Shown piece after piece: positions 9,170 to 18,636 of a stretch of DNA of 64,000 nt. How positions within the stretch are numbered: the first letter of the stretch is position 1; each line of letters opens with the position of its first letter. The DNA lies in contig NZ_JAELVH010000006.1 of assembly GCF_019399235.1 (NCBI RefSeq), forward strand, positions 31,136 through 95,135, read 5' to 3'. The DNA comes from Streptomyces poriferorum. Lineage in GTDB: Bacteria > Actinomycetota > Actinomycetes > Streptomycetales > Streptomycetaceae. A model generated the notes under the pieces. That model was not told where the DNA came from, searched no databases, and saw nothing but the letters and a program-made list of their open reading frames with translations. Position numbers and translations under genes: made by a program.

Positions 9170-10210
9170 CTACCCGGTGATGTCCGGATTGGCGGCCAGT
9201 ACGGCCTCCGTGGCCGCGTCCAGCAGGGGCAGGAACCCGAGGACCGCCGAACGCCGGTCCAGCAGATCGGCGGTACAGGTGATCCCGGTGAGCTCGGCCA
9301 CGGCCGCCTCGAAGGCCGGCAGCCGCGCCCGGTGCAGCGCGGGAGCGTCGACGGCCAGGACCGCGTGGCAGCGGGCGAGCGTCGCGACGATCCAGAACAC
9401 CGCCTCGCGGTGCTCGCCGCGGTCGATCAGCTCAAGGCTGCCGTCGACGGCGATGGGCCGCGCCTGCCCGGTGAGGTCGCTGCTGAAGAAGAACGGGGTG
9501 CGCGCCACCGGGACCGTGGCGTCGAACGTCCGCGTCAGCTCGCCCACATGGTGCCGCACCACGCGCTCGGACACATCGGCGCAGCCGAGGAGTGCCAGCA
9601 ACTTCCGGTAGAGATCCGGCTGTCCGTACGCGGTGAGGACGTCGCGGGCGGCGCGGTAGCGCAGCCGGACGGTGGGATTGCGCAGTGCGGCGACCAGCAG
9701 GACGTGGGTGGTGACCCCGGCGGGGAACATCCAGGCCGGTACCTGCTCGTGAAAGGGCGCGGACGCGTCGAACGCGGCAAGGCGGTCCACGACGCGGCGC
9801 CGGGCGTCCAGACACCGGCGGCGCACCTGGCTCCGCTGGGCGAACCGGGGCGCGACGGCCGCGTACAGGGCGCGCAGCCCGCCGGTGGGATCGTCGATGA
9901 CCGTGTCCGTACGGAAGCTGCCCGCCAGGTGGTACGAGGACAGCACGGCCCCCGGATCGCGCAGCTCGGCCCACGGTACGTACGTGATCTCCAACAGTGC
10001 GCCGTCGTACCGGAGTTTGCCGGGCTTGGCGGGCGGCTCGTCCTCCTCCGTGACGACCACGACGTCGACGTCGGACGAGGGCGGCAGCTCGGCGTCGTCG
10101 GGCCGGCCGACGGTCGACCCGCTGAAGTACGCCCCGCGGTAGCCGGGGGCGGGACGGGCGTGGGCGGCCACCCAGCGGACTGCGGCGGCGCGTGCGGTCC
10201 CGACCCTCAC
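9170..10210 (-). CDS. Nucleotidyltransferase-domain protein
   Basis: 346 aa. The N-terminal third has the polymerase-beta-type nucleotidyltransferase signature: FSGSTVG followed by SSDVDVVVV (G-S and D-x-D metal ligands). The remainder is alpha-helical and resembles substrate-binding regions of aminoglycoside-type nucleotidyltransferases, without a specific match. GTG start at 10210 overlaps the response regulator stop (GTGA), so it is the third gene of the kinase-regulator operon. The target (antibiotic, tRNA or protein) is unknown. Confidence 0.65.
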   Translation of the reverse strand: MRVGTARAAAVRWVAAHARPAPGYRGAYFSGSTVGRPDDAELPPSSDVDVVVVTEEDEPPAKPGKLRYDGALLEITYVPWAELRDPGAVLSSYHLAGSFRTDTVIDDPTGGLRALYAAVAPRFAQRSQVRRRCLDARRRVVDRLAAFDASAPFHEQVPAWMFPAGVTTHVLLVAALRNPTVRLRYRAARDVLTAYGQPDLYRKLLALLGCADVSERVVRHHVGELTRTFDATVPVARTPFFFSSDLTGQARPIAVDGSLELIDRGEHREAVFWIVATLARCHAVLAVDAPALHRARLPAFEAAVAELTGITCTADLLDRRSAVLGFLPLLDAATEAVLAANPDITG

Positions 10211-10893
10211 GACGGGACTCCTCGGGACCGGTCCGGCCGGGCGAGCCCGAGATCGTAGGCGAGGATCGTGGCCTGGACCCGGTCGCGCAGTCCGAGCTTG
10301 CGGAGCACCGCGTTGACATGGGATTTCACGGTCCCGACGGTGATGCCGAGGTGCTCGGCGATCTCCGGGTTGGTGAGTCCGGCGGCGATCAGGCTCAGGA
10401 CGCTCTGCTCGCGGGCGGTCAGGCTCTCCAGCTCGCGAGGGGTACGGGCGCCCGGAATGCCGGCGCCCGGTGCGGACGCGTAGTAGCCGATGAGCCGACG
10501 GGTGGCGGACGGGGCGAGGACGCTCTCGCCGGATGCCACCACCCGGATGCCGTCCAGCAGTTCGCCGGGACGCACGTCCTTGAGGAGGAAACCGGAAGCG
10601 CCGGCGCGCAGGGCGTCGAACACGTATGCGTCGAGGTCGAAGGTGGTCAGCACCAGCACGCGAGGGGCGCCGGGGCGGCCGGTGATGATGCGGGTGGCGG
10701 CGATGCCGTCGAGTACGGGCATCCGGACGTCCATGAGGACCACGTCGGGTGCCAGTTCCCCGGCGAGGCGTACCGCCTCGGCGCCGTCGGCGGCCTCGCC
10801 GACCACCGTCAAGTCCTGTGCGTCGTCGATCACGGCGGCGAATCCCGCCCGTACGATGCCCTGGTCGTCGACGACCAGCACGCTGAGGCTCAT
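10207..10893 (-). CDS. NarL/LuxR-family response regulator
   Basis: 228 aa. Receiver domain at residues 1-120 with acidic pair DD (VVDDQG), phospho-acceptor Asp in VVLMDVRMP, Thr in VLTTFD and Lys in LLKDV. A C-terminal LuxR helix-turn-helix follows (LTAREQSVLSLIAAGLTNPE, then TVKSHVNAVLRKLG). It starts at ATG 10893, overlapping the kinase stop by 4 bp, so kinase and regulator are made together. It should bind DNA once phosphorylated; the palindrome at 13301-13319 upstream of the kinase is a candidate autoregulatory site. Confidence 0.93.
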   Translation of the reverse strand: MSLSVLVVDDQGIVRAGFAAVIDDAQDLTVVGEAADGAEAVRLAGELAPDVVLMDVRMPVLDGIAATRIITGRPGAPRVLVLTTFDLDAYVFDALRAGASGFLLKDVRPGELLDGIRVVASGESVLAPSATRRLIGYYASAPGAGIPGARTPRELESLTAREQSVLSLIAAGLTNPEIAEHLGITVGTVKSHVNAVLRKLGLRDRVQATILAYDLGLARPDRSRGVPS

Positions 10894-13229
10894 CGTTGTC
10901 CCTCCTCGTCGTCCTGCCGCTCGGCGGGTACCGCGGTCAGTGGCAGCCGGACGCGCACCGGGCCCGACGGGCCGCCGGTGAGAGTTCCGCCGATCACCGC
11001 GGCCCGCAGGGCCAACTCCCGGCACAGGGACGCGCGCACGGAATCCGGCACGCCGGTCGCCGTGAGTATCAGCGCGGCGTCGTCCGCGTCCAGTGCCAGC
11101 ACCATGGGCTCCTCGCCGCCGGCCGTGATGATGGTCTCGCAGGCATGGTAGGCGGCCAGGTCCACCGCCGACGGCAGCTGTTCCGGCATTCCGTCGGCGG
11201 GCCGGATCTCGACCTCGCGGCCGATGGCCCGGACCTGATGGGCCAGCAGGTCGAGGGCCTGGAGGGTGGGCTGCGGACGGAGCTCGGGCGGCCCCTGGAC
11301 CTCGCGGGCCGTGTCGAGCAGGCCGCGCATCGCGGCGAGGGCCTGACGGGCGTGGTCGGCGACCGCGTCGAGCCGGCCCGCCTCGGCCTGCGCGACAAGG
11401 TCGGCGGTGCGCGCCAGCACGGTGGTCTCCAGCCCCTCGGCGATCCGTCGGCGCTCCGCCCACGCGTCCCGTACCGCCTCCTCGGTCCAGGCCGCGAGGT
11501 GTTCCGCCTGCGAGCTGCGGGCGTCTCGGACGCGACGCCCCCGCACGGACCCGGCCCACCAGGCCGCGCCGGCCACCAGAGCCGCCTGGGCCGTCGCCCC
11601 TGCGGCGAGCGCCGGGACGGGGATGTCCGTGCCCCGGTGCAGGAACGCCGCGGTGGTGGCCACCGCGTGCCCCACCACGGCGGCCACCACCGGGAAGGCC
11701 GGCAGAGGGACACGCGGGCGGCCGTCGGTGCCGGGAGGGCCGGCGGCGGACGGGCGGGCCGCGGCCGAGGCGACGGCCGCGCAGGTGGCGGCCATGCTCA
11801 GCACCAGCGGCAGAAGCACCGGACCGGTGTACTCGCCCACGGCCATCGCCACCGGCCAGAGCACGGCCAGGCCGCTCACGATCCCGGGGGTGGCGACGGG
11901 AGCCCGGTGCCGCCACAGCAGCGCGAACGCCTGCGCCGCGGCCAGCAGGGCGAAGAGCACGCCCGCCGACACCCGCTCGCCGCCGGAGACGGAATCCGTC
12001 CGGACGACCAGCAGGGGCAGCAGCGGCTGCAGGACGAGGGCGGCAGCGGCCGTCAGTTGCGCGAGGCGGTAGGTCCACGGGACCGGCTGCTCCACCGGGG
12101 CCGCGGTCCTGCCGGGCAGGATCGCGTACACCTCCCAGCCGCCCTCCGCCGTCGGACCGCTGGTCAGCGTGCCGCCCGCCTCTCGTGCCCGGGACCGCAG
12201 AAAGCCCTGTCCGCGTCCCGAACCGAGGCCCGCGCCGTGGGCCGCCGCCCCCGCCGGTGGCGCCCCGCTCGTGATCACGACCTCCGTACGGGTGTCGCCG
12301 TACCGGCACGTCACAGTGGCCGGCGCACCGGGCGCGTGCCGCGCCACGTTGGTCAGCGCCTCGCGCACGATTCCGTACGCCGCGTCCGCGACGGCGCCGT
12401 CCGGCAGGGAATCGATCTCGCACTCCACCCGCCGGCCCAGCCGGGAGAAGCCGTCGACCAGGCCCAGCAGTCGCTCCCGCGGCGACGGGAGCTGTTCCCG
12501 CGAGGGTGCCGGAGCCCGCACCGCACCGAGGGCGCGGGTCACCTCGCGACCGGTCTCGGCGGCGAACCTCAGCGCTTCGCCGGCCAGTTCGGGACGGCGC
12601 TCGCGCAGCCCGAGGGCGGCCCCGGCAGTGACGACCACAGCGGTCAGGTGGTGGGCGCTGACATCATGCAACTCCCTTTCCATCCGCTGCCTTTCGGCGC
12701 CAGGGAGCCGATGGCGCTCAGTCTCGGCCCGCAGGAGAAGTTGTCCGGCGGTCCATCGCGCCTGCCGGGCCCGGCGTACGAGAATTCCGGCTGCGCACGT
12801 GGCTGCGTACAGCACGGCCGTCAGAGCGAGGTCGAGTCCGTCGCGGTCGCTGAGGCCTTGCAGGCTGAGGTTGTGCAGCGACTGCCAGGCGGCGAGCGCC
12901 AGTACGCACAACACGGCGGTGAAGGTGTCGTGTTCGCAGGCCACCGTGAACAGGGCCAGCGCGACACCGGCCGTACCCAGGACAGCCACCGCGCCCGGCG
13001 GCAGCGGACCTGCCCCCAGGGCGCAGGCGGCGGCGACCAGGACAAGGGTGGTCACCGGCCTCGCGTGCCGGACAAGGAGCGCGGCCGTCACCAGTCCGGC
13101 GACGAGGGCGGCCACCAGAAGCGCGGACCCGTCCGGGACCGTCCCACGGATCAGGCCGGCCCCCGGCCACAGGGCGGCCTGGGCGCAGAGCACCACGAGC
13201 GGGAGCAGTCGACGGTCGGTTCGGTTCAT
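10890..13229 (-). CDS. Tandem-duplicated sensor histidine kinase (HisKA_3 type)
   Basis: 779 aa, about twice the usual size. First module: membrane segments at ~10-155; DHp helix with phospho-acceptor His188 in RMERELHDVSAHH; HATPase with N-box EALTNVARHAPG and a degenerate G-box. Second module: another membrane block at ~390-500, a DHp-like stretch (RRRIAEGLETTVLARTADL) in which the His is gone, and a decayed ATPase-like C-terminus. So the protein looks like two NarX/DesK-type kinases fused, with only the first catalytically complete. It is the first gene of an operon with a response regulator and a nucleotidyltransferase. ATG at 13229. Confidence 0.85.
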   Translation of the reverse strand: MNRTDRRLLPLVVLCAQAALWPGAGLIRGTVPDGSALLVAALVAGLVTAALLVRHARPVTTLVLVAAACALGAGPLPPGAVAVLGTAGVALALFTVACEHDTFTAVLCVLALAAWQSLHNLSLQGLSDRDGLDLALTAVLYAATCAAGILVRRARQARWTAGQLLLRAETERHRLPGAERQRMERELHDVSAHHLTAVVVTAGAALGLRERRPELAGEALRFAAETGREVTRALGAVRAPAPSREQLPSPRERLLGLVDGFSRLGRRVECEIDSLPDGAVADAAYGIVREALTNVARHAPGAPATVTCRYGDTRTEVVITSGAPPAGAAAHGAGLGSGRGQGFLRSRAREAGGTLTSGPTAEGGWEVYAILPGRTAAPVEQPVPWTYRLAQLTAAAALVLQPLLPLLVVRTDSVSGGERVSAGVLFALLAAAQAFALLWRHRAPVATPGIVSGLAVLWPVAMAVGEYTGPVLLPLVLSMAATCAAVASAAARPSAAGPPGTDGRPRVPLPAFPVVAAVVGHAVATTAAFLHRGTDIPVPALAAGATAQAALVAGAAWWAGSVRGRRVRDARSSQAEHLAAWTEEAVRDAWAERRRIAEGLETTVLARTADLVAQAEAGRLDAVADHARQALAAMRGLLDTAREVQGPPELRPQPTLQALDLLAHQVRAIGREVEIRPADGMPEQLPSAVDLAAYHACETIITAGGEEPMVLALDADDAALILTATGVPDSVRASLCRELALRAAVIGGTLTGGPSGPVRVRLPLTAVPAERQDDEEGQR

Positions 13230-13300
13230 CAGGGACCAAGGCTATGGCCGCAGGTGAGCGGCCGTCCTCCGACCCGGGGCGGACGCCGTTCTCTTACCTG

Positions 13301-13319
13301 GGGTGCAGGCTCTGCACCC
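13301..13319. promoter_or_regulatory. Perfect 8-bp palindrome between divergent genes
   Basis: GGGTGCAG (13301-13308), 3-bp loop, CTGCACCC (13312-13319), 72 bp before the kinase gene and 143 bp before the small secreted protein. A LuxR-type response regulator could bind it, but this is positional inference only. Confidence 0.35.
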
Positions 13320-13461
13320 GCGGGAGGACCCCGCGGTCGTCCCCCGGCCCGAGGACGGGGGGCACGGCCGGCCCTAGGCTCGATCACATCGGGAAAGCGG
13401 CCGGTCACCGGCTGTTCCGCATCCCGCCCATCAACTCTCCCGTCGATTCAAGGAGTCACCC

Positions 13462-13911
13462 ATGTCCAAGCGCGTCCTCGTCCCGTCCGTCATCGGCGTC
13501 GTCGCTCTCGGTGCCGTCGCCGCCGGGGGATACGCCATTGCCTCGGCCGCCTCCGGGCCGGACGTGGAGAACGGTTCGGCACGCTACGTCGCGCCGACCC
13601 CGCGCGGTGCGGGGGCACTCACGTACACCGCGGACGTGAGCGACGACTCGGGTGTGCGCAGCCTCAAGGTGCTCGCCTGGCCGACGAGCTCGAAGCTCGA
13701 CCCGACCGAGGCGGAGATGCGGTCCGTGGACGCGGCCACCTGCCGCGGCACCTCGGACACCACCTCGCGCTGCACCTACACGCTGAAGGTGACACAGCGG
13801 GACGCGGCCGGTCTGGCGGAAGGCGCCTGGGACGTGTCGGTGCTGGCGACCGCGAAGGACGGAGACACGAAGTTCCTGCCCCGGGCGGCCACGTTCACCG
13901 TCACGCGCTGA
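13462..13911 (+). CDS. Small secreted protein, DUF5707-like
   Basis: 149 aa. Signal peptide at residues 1-30 (MSKRVLVPSVIGVVALGAVA, cleavage near ASAAS), then a compact beta-rich domain ending in FTVTR, with two Cys (ATCRGTSD, TSRCTY) that could form a disulfide. It resembles the DUF5707 family of Streptomyces secreted proteins of unknown function (recalled, not searched). The ATG has AAGGAG upstream; a TAGGCT -10 element at 13375-13380 could serve it, with no clear -35. It is divergent from the tandem histidine kinase and followed directly by its own terminator. Confidence 0.7.
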   Translation: MSKRVLVPSVIGVVALGAVAAGGYAIASAASGPDVENGSARYVAPTPRGAGALTYTADVSDDSGVRSLKVLAWPTSSKLDPTEAEMRSVDAATCRGTSDTTSRCTYTLKVTQRDAAGLAEGAWDVSVLATAKDGDTKFLPRAATFTVTR

Positions 13912-13931
13912 ACAGGCCGGAGGCGGCCTGT
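13912..13931 (+). terminator. Hairpin terminator after the small secreted protein
   Basis: ACAGGCC (13912-13918), 6-nt loop, GGCCTGT (13925-13931), beginning on the base after the stop codon. Confidence 0.6.
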
Positions 13932-14132
13932 CGGAGGCGGGCCCTCACACGCGCGACCGGCCGCGCCGAACCGTCAGGGGGTGCCGGACGCGAGCCCGGT
14001 GCCTCCCGCCCCGATGTGTCCGTCGTGGACATCCGGATGCCGCTCCCCGGTTCCCGCGCCCGCGACCGGCAGCCCGGTATGGTCGGGAATCGTCCCCGCA
14101 GATCAGCCCCGAGGCTTCCGGTGAGGTTCGCG

Positions 14133-14693
14133 ATGCGAAAGATCATCTATTCCATGTCGGTCTCCCTCGACGGCTTCTTCGAGGGACCGGACCAGGACAT
14201 CAGCTGGCACCTCGTCGACGAGGAACTGCACCGCTACTTCAACGAGCGGATCGCCGGGATGGGCGGGTTCCTTCACGGGCGGGTCGTCCATGAGCTGATG
14301 GCGGATTTCTGGCCCACCGCGGACCAGGACCCGGCGAACGCCGGGCCGATGGCCGATTTCGCCGTCATCTGGCGGAACATGCCGAAGTACGTCTACTCCC
14401 GGACGCTGGAGCGGGCGGACTGGAACACCACGATCGTCCGCGAGGTCGTGCCCGAAGAGGTCAGGGCTCTGAAGGAGCAGCCCGGCGGTGACCTGGGGCT
14501 CGGTGGCGCCGACCTCGCCGCGTCCTTCGCGGCGCTCGATCTGATCGACGAGTACTGGGTCTACGTCCACCCGGTCCTGATCGGCCGGGGGAGGTCCATG
14601 TTCCCGTCGACGGACACCAGGACCGCACTCCGGCTCGCGGGCACGCGGACCTTCGGCAGCGGGGTCGTGGAACTGCGGTACGAGCGGGCCTGA
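14133..14693 (+). CDS. Dihydrofolate reductase family protein (RibD C-terminal-like)
   Basis: 186 aa. KIIYSMSVSLDGFFEGP at the N-terminus is the signature of the DHFR/RibD_C reductase family often annotated YwjB/YyaP-like; LGLGGADLAASF (cofactor loop) and DEYWVYVHPVLIGRGRSMF follow in the expected order. Such proteins use NADPH; their substrates are mostly unknown, and they are not the housekeeping folate enzyme. ATG at 14133 with GTGAGG 6 nt upstream. Monocistronic and convergent with the alcohol dehydrogenase operon. Confidence 0.85.
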   Translation: MRKIIYSMSVSLDGFFEGPDQDISWHLVDEELHRYFNERIAGMGGFLHGRVVHELMADFWPTADQDPANAGPMADFAVIWRNMPKYVYSRTLERADWNTTIVREVVPEEVRALKEQPGGDLGLGGADLAASFAALDLIDEYWVYVHPVLIGRGRSMFPSTDTRTALRLAGTRTFGSGVVELRYERA

Positions 14694-14817
14694 ACGGAGG
14701 CGTGGGACTGCTGCCGCGCGCGGAACCACGATCGGTCGGGCGGCTGCCCCGCTCCGGAACTCGTCGCCCCGGGGCGCGAGACGGCCGTACAGCGCGGGCA
14801 CTGCGGCTGACGCGCTC

Positions 14818-14843
14818 GTGTCCGCTCATTCCGGAGCGGACAC
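14818..14843. terminator. Hairpin between convergent genes
   Basis: GTGTCCGCT (14818-14826) pairs with AGCGGACAC (14835-14843) across an 8-nt loop. It lies between the ends of the DHFR-like gene and the alcohol dehydrogenase gene, so it may terminate either strand. A short imperfect direct repeat of GAACCCGGCACC (three copies, 14858-14894) follows it. Confidence 0.4.
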
Positions 14844-14948
14844 AGGAGGTGCTGTCCGAACCCGGCACCGAACCCGGCACCGAACCCCGGCACCGGGCCC
14901 CGGCCGCGCGGGCCGGAGGCTCGGTGAAGGGCGGCCGGGATCCTCTTC

Positions 14949-16088
14949 TCACACCCCCAGCAGCCCCGAAGTGTCGAGCACCTGACGGATCGCCCGGCCG
15001 GAAGCCAGCTCCTCCATCGCGTGGTTGACCTCGTCCAGCACGAGGGTGCCGGTGTGCATCTCCTCCACCGGCATCAGCCCCGCCCGCCACAGGTCCAGGA
15101 ACCGGGGGATGTCGCGGCGCGGGACCGCGTCACCCATGTAGGAGCCCAGCAGCGACTTGCCCTCGCCCGCGAAGGCCAGGGCCGGGACCTCCAGCACCCG
15201 GTCGGGGGCGGGCAGGCCCACCGAGACGACCTTGCCGCCGCGGGCCACCGCGGCCAGGCACTCGGCCATGACCTTCGGGCTGCCCACGGCCTCCACCGCC
15301 ACCTCCGCCCCGCCGGACGTCAGTTCGCGGATCGCGCCGAGCGCCTCGTCGGGGGCGTATGTGTGCGTCGCGCCCAGGCGCAGGGCCAGTGCGCGCTTCT
15401 CCGGGACCGGGTCGACGGCGACGATCGGGTACGCGCCGGCCGCCCGTGCCCCGAGCACCGCTGACAGGCCCACGCCGCCCAGCCCGTAGACCACGGCCGA
15501 CTGGCCGGGGCGCAGGGCGGCCGTGTTGATCACCGCGCCGGCGCCCGTCAGGACCGCGCAGCCGAACATCGAGGCCACGGTGAACGGGATGTCGCGGGGG
15601 ATCGGCACCACGGACTCCTGGGCCACCACCGCGTACGAGGAGAACGCCGAGACGCCCAGCTGGTGGTGGACCGTGGCGCCGGAGGCGTCCGTCAGCAGGG
15701 AGGGGCCGTGCAGCAGGGCGCCGGAACCGTTCGCCGCGGCGGCCTGCGCGCACAGGGCGGGGCGGCCCGCCGCACAGTCGGCGCAGAAGCCGCAGCTCGG
15801 CACGAAGACCAGGGCGACGTGGTCACCGGGGACGATCCGGTGGACGCCGGGCCCGGTCTCCTCCACCACCCCGACCGCCTCGTGGCCCAGGGCCATGGGG
15901 AGCGGCCGGACCCGGTCGCCGTTGACGACCGAGAGGTCCGAGTGGCACAGGGAAGCGGCGGCGACGCGGACCAGGACCTCGCCCTCGCGCGGGGCGCCGA
16001 GGTTCAGCTCCTCCACCTCGACCGGACGGGTTCGGGCGTAGGGCCGTGCCGTTGATATACCGCGCAGGACCACGGACCGGGTCTTCAC
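14949..16088 (-). CDS. Zinc-dependent alcohol dehydrogenase
   Basis: 379 aa MDR-family dehydrogenase. Catalytic zinc ligands in LCHSD and GHEAVG, structural zinc loop CGFCADCAAGRPALC (four Cys), and Rossmann motif YGLGGVGLSAVLGA with downstream Asp (VAVDP) implying NAD. It resembles class III/mycothiol-type alcohol dehydrogenases. GTG start at 16088 overlaps the stop of the ABM-domain gene (GTGA). It is the last gene of the glycerol operon, so it may oxidise or reduce a glycerol-derived alcohol or aldehyde (inference). Confidence 0.88.
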   Translation of the reverse strand: MKTRSVVLRGISTARPYARTRPVEVEELNLGAPREGEVLVRVAAASLCHSDLSVVNGDRVRPLPMALGHEAVGVVEETGPGVHRIVPGDHVALVFVPSCGFCADCAAGRPALCAQAAAANGSGALLHGPSLLTDASGATVHHQLGVSAFSSYAVVAQESVVPIPRDIPFTVASMFGCAVLTGAGAVINTAALRPGQSAVVYGLGGVGLSAVLGARAAGAYPIVAVDPVPEKRALALRLGATHTYAPDEALGAIRELTSGGAEVAVEAVGSPKVMAECLAAVARGGKVVSVGLPAPDRVLEVPALAFAGEGKSLLGSYMGDAVPRRDIPRFLDLWRAGLMPVEEMHTGTLVLDEVNHAMEELASGRAIRQVLDTSGLLGV

Positions 16089-16387
16089 GCGGTCACCTCG
16101 TCCCGGGGCGAGCAGCGCAGGACGTCGCGGCTCTCCAGGAGCGGGACGACCTGGCCGAGCACGATCTCCTGGAAGTGCGGGGTCGCGCAGTGCGCGGTGA
16201 AGTCGGCCTCGGCCGCGTACTCCTCGTAGAGCACGATCGCCCGCGGGTCCTCGGTGCCCTGGTGGACCCGGTAGGCGAGGTTGCCGGGCTCCTCGCGGGA
16301 GGCGGCGGCCATGGTGTCGAGCAGCGGGAGGACGGTGTCCTGCTCGCCGGGCCTGGTGCGGTAGCGGGCTACGACTACGTATGTCAC
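16085..16387 (-). CDS. ABM (antibiotic biosynthesis monooxygenase) domain protein
   Basis: 100 aa, one ferredoxin-like ABM domain (TYVVVARYRTRPGEQDTVLP, then YEEYAAEADFTAHCATPHFQ). Proteins of this size are usually small cofactorless monooxygenases, quinol oxygenases or degradation helpers; function cannot be read from sequence. GTG at 16387 with AGGAG about 10 nt upstream; 7 bp after glpP and overlapping the dehydrogenase start, so it is within the glycerol operon. Confidence 0.8.
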   Translation of the reverse strand: MTYVVVARYRTRPGEQDTVLPLLDTMAAASREEPGNLAYRVHQGTEDPRAIVLYEEYAAEADFTAHCATPHFQEIVLGQVVPLLESRDVLRCSPRDEVTA

Positions 16388-16394
16388 GTCGGTA

Positions 16395-17054
16395 CTACTC
16401 CTGGGGTGGGACCGGCCTCTTGAGTGCGGCCGGCGGGACCGGTGGCAGCTGGTCGCGGCGCAGATGCCAGAGGCGGGGGTCGGACGTGGCGGCCGCGGCC
16501 GACCCGAGGGCCAGCGCGAGCGCCACGTCCGCGGGGCACTCCACGAAGCCCGCGGCCACCGACGGGGACATGGCGCGCTGGGCCTGCGCACTCATCCGGG
16601 CGATGATCGGGGCGGGCATGATCTCGACCAGGTCCGGCGCCCCGCGCGAGATCGCGTCCGTGGAGCGGCGCAGATTGGACCGGTCGGTGACGAACACCTT
16701 CATCATCGTCAGCAGGCCGAGCGGCCGGCCCTTCTCTATGAGCGAGAGCCGGGTGCTGACCACGCCGTGGGCGCCCATGTTCTTGATGAACTCCAGCGCG
16801 CCCCGGTCCTGAGCCAGACCGGGGCTGCTGTCCACGTTCACGAACACGAGCTTCCCCGCCCGGCCCAGCGCCGGCACGACCTGGGGCAGCTGCCCCACCG
16901 CGAACGACGCGAGGATGCATACCTTGGCCGGTGCGGTCAGGAACTGCCGCAGCGGCTGGGTGCCGACGACCGACGCGATCACGGGCACCTCGGCGAACGC
17001 CGAGGTGAGCCGCGGATCGAGCGGTGCGCCGGACCGGGACGGGGAAGGGGTCAT
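16395..17054 (-). CDS. glpP: GlpP-type glycerol-3-phosphate-responsive antiterminator
   Basis: 219 aa. It matches the GlpP family in order: PVIASV at the N-terminus, VCILASF, GKLVFVNVDSSPGLAQDRGALEFI, GVVSTRLSLIEKG, LGLLTMMKVFV and DLVEIMPAPI. In Bacillus subtilis GlpP binds glycerol-3-phosphate and the leader RNA of glp genes and prevents termination. Here it sits in an operon with a GlpD-type enzyme and a glycerol-kinase-like enzyme, and the operon leader has a U-tract terminator (23492-23543), so the same mechanism is plausible. It has an extra ~40-aa C-terminal tail rich in Ala and Pro. It follows the FAD oxidase gene by 28 bp. Confidence 0.82.
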   Translation of the reverse strand: MTPSPSRSGAPLDPRLTSAFAEVPVIASVVGTQPLRQFLTAPAKVCILASFAVGQLPQVVPALGRAGKLVFVNVDSSPGLAQDRGALEFIKNMGAHGVVSTRLSLIEKGRPLGLLTMMKVFVTDRSNLRRSTDAISRGAPDLVEIMPAPIIARMSAQAQRAMSPSVAAGFVECPADVALALALGSAAAATSDPRLWHLRRDQLPPVPPAALKRPVPPQE

Positions 17055-17082
17055 GGCACAACCTGCCTGGAAGAGTGCTGGG

Positions 17083-18632
<1,550 letters not shown>

Positions 18633-18636
<4 letters not shown>

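Noticed and set aside
14858..14894. Three near-identical copies of GAACCCGGCACC as a possible iteron or regulator array
   Set aside because: Only three short copies in a convergent intergenic region, with no adjacent promoter or origin features; more likely local slippage.
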